Shown one piece after another: positions 14,326 to 15,265 of a stretch of 15,265 bases of DNA. How positions within the stretch are numbered: the stretch's first letter is position 1; every line of letters begins with the position of its first letter. The notes under the pieces are model-generated. The model did not search any database. It saw only the letters and a program-made list of their open reading frames with translations, and was not told the DNA's origin. Both the position numbers and the translations under genes were made by a program. Source of the DNA: Chryseobacterium gleum (GTDB taxonomy: Bacteria > Bacteroidota > Bacteroidia > Flavobacteriales_D > Crocinitomicaceae); contig CALPUT020000024.1 in the NCBI GenBank assembly GCA_943326825.2, positions 1 through 15,265 on the forward strand, given 5' to 3'.

Positions 14326-15265
14326 ATGTATAAAATCCTGTTAATATTGTTTTTTTCTTTTTTGTTGAAAAATTCATATTCCCAATTAGTTATTTCTAAT
14401 CAAGGTGCATCTGCTTCTGCTATCGTTTCTGGTTTTATAGGTTCAGGTTTAACAATTACTAATCCTGTAATTAATTGTCCTAATGCTGCATATGGAACTT
14501 TTAGTGGAGGTAACGCTTTAGGTGTTGGGACTGGTATTGCCCTTACTACAGGTGATGTTTCACAATTGCCAAATTCTGGTTCAACTTTTACGAATGTAGA
14601 TAATTTTACCACATGTAGTGATCCTCAATTAGCATCTTTAGATCCTAATGCAGTTAATGATTGTTGTATATTGGAATTTGATGTTACACCACAATGTAAT
14701 CAATTAACAATTAAATTTATATTTGGTTCAGAGGAATATCCTGAGTTTGCTCCTCCTGTGAATCCTAATCCAGTGAATGATGTTTTTGGTTTTTTTGTTT
14801 CAGGGCCTAATCCTGCTGGAGGAAATTATGTGAATAAAAACATTGCTGTTATTAATGGGTCTACGACTTGTAGTATTAATAATATTAATCCTTCAACAAA
14901 CTCTTCATATTTTGTTGATAATGCTACAGGCTCTGGTTTTGTTTTTGATGGATATTCAACTCCTATAACTTCTACAATTAATGTAACACCATGTCAAGTC
15001 TATCATTTTAAATTAGCTATTTCTGATGTTTTAGATGGAATTTATGATTCGGGAGTATTAATTAATTTTTTGCAATGTACAAATACGTTTACTGTTTCTA
15101 CTACATCTAATCCTGCTTCTTGTGGACTGAATAATGGTACTGCTTCAGCGACTGTTTCAGGAGGGATAGGAACTTTGAATTATAATTGGTCTCCAGCTCC
15201 AGGAGGTGGTCAGGGAACCGCATCTGCTACTGGCTTGACTCCTGGTCAATCTTATACAGTAACTG
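14326..15265 (+). CDS. Large surface protein with choice-of-anchor L domain and SprB-type repeat (partial)
   Basis: The frame opens at ATG 14326 and is uninterrupted to the window end, giving 313 codons of a longer gene. Residues 1-20 form a signal peptide (MYKILLILFFSFLL..., cleavage probably after YSQ). Residues about 21-252 match the choice-of-anchor L pattern, including TGIALTTGD, the hallmark FGSEEYPEF (133-141), NDVFGFFVSGP, and the late segment KLAISDVLDGIYDSGVLI. From about residue 255, SNPASCGLNNGTASATVSGG followed by an NYNWSP stretch is the start of a SprB repeat. Proteins with this order in Bacteroidota are large surface adhesins exported by T9SS, some involved in gliding. The C-terminal sorting domain, if present, is outside the window. 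It follows the pdhB terminator by about 170 A/T-rich bases with no other recognised feature. Confidence 0.88.
   Translation, partial: MYKILLILFFSFLLKNSYSQLVISNQGASASAIVSGFIGSGLTITNPVINCPNAAYGTFSGGNALGVGTGIALTTGDVSQLPNSGSTFTNVDNFTTCSDPQLASLDPNAVNDCCILEFDVTPQCNQLTIKFIFGSEEYPEFAPPVNPNPVNDVFGFFVSGPNPAGGNYVNKNIAVINGSTTCSINNINPSTNSSYFVDNATGSGFVFDGYSTPITSTINVTPCQVYHFKLAISDVLDGIYDSGVLINFLQCTNTFTVSTTSNPASCGLNNGTASATVSGGIGTLNYNWSPAPGGGQGTASATGLTPGQSYTVT

Noticed and set aside
14400..14612. Minus-strand open frame of 70 codons
   Set aside because: It is antisense to the signal-peptide-bearing choice-of-anchor L gene on the plus strand, whose domain hallmark is clear; the Pro/Val-rich translation is a shadow.

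Overview
The window looks like chromosomal DNA from a Flavobacteriales-type member of the Bacteroidota. The evidence is very low GC content, start codons without Shine-Dalgarno sequences, several copies of the -7 promoter box TAnnTTTG, signal peptides ending in a Bacteroidota-style '..SQ' or '..AQ', a type IX secretion (T9SS) C-terminal sorting domain, a TonB-receptor-like plug protein, and an incomplete large surface protein with a SprB-type repeat. Most of the content is ordinary core chromosome. I found no phage, insertion sequence, CRISPR array, tRNA or rRNA.

Left part (1-5220). A minus-strand gene is cut off by the window edge. Next comes a compact Omp85/BamA-type outer-membrane barrel protein on the plus strand. 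It converges, with a 7-base gap, on a translationally coupled minus-strand pair encoding an MlaE-like permease and an MlaF-like ATPase, the inner-membrane part of a lipid-transport ABC system. Divergent from that pair is a plus-strand pair: a SprT-like zinc metalloprotein and mannose-1-phosphate guanylyltransferase (GDP-mannose synthesis). That pair ends in a clear terminator.

Middle part (5280-9240). A short palindromic intergenic repeat made of two G/C-rich hairpins touches the stop codon of a minus-strand gene. That gene encodes a secreted protein with a carboxypeptidase-regulatory domain and a TonB-receptor plug domain but no beta-barrel. Then follow fabD (malonyl-CoA:ACP transacylase) and a 618-residue secreted T9SS cargo protein, each with its own intrinsic terminator.

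Right part (9243-15265). The minus strand carries a CNT nucleoside transporter preceded by a bifunctional-nuclease-family protein with a UVR motif, likely co-transcribed. Upstream of these, behind a hairpin, is etfB-etfA (electron transfer flavoprotein). Divergent from etfB is pdhB (pyruvate dehydrogenase E1 beta). The intergenic region between them holds a -7 box on each strand and a possible 35-codon small ORF just before pdhB. After a strong terminator, a large surface protein begins (signal peptide, choice-of-anchor L domain, SprB-type repeat) and runs off the window end.

Several apparent N-terminal extensions (MlaF, MlaE, EtfB, plug protein) are better replaced by internal ATG starts, as noted in each entry. 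I see no convincing novel multi-gene system. The observations most worth following up are the palindromic repeat, the barrel-less plug protein next to it, the possible small membrane peptide before pdhB, and the truncated SprB-like adhesin.
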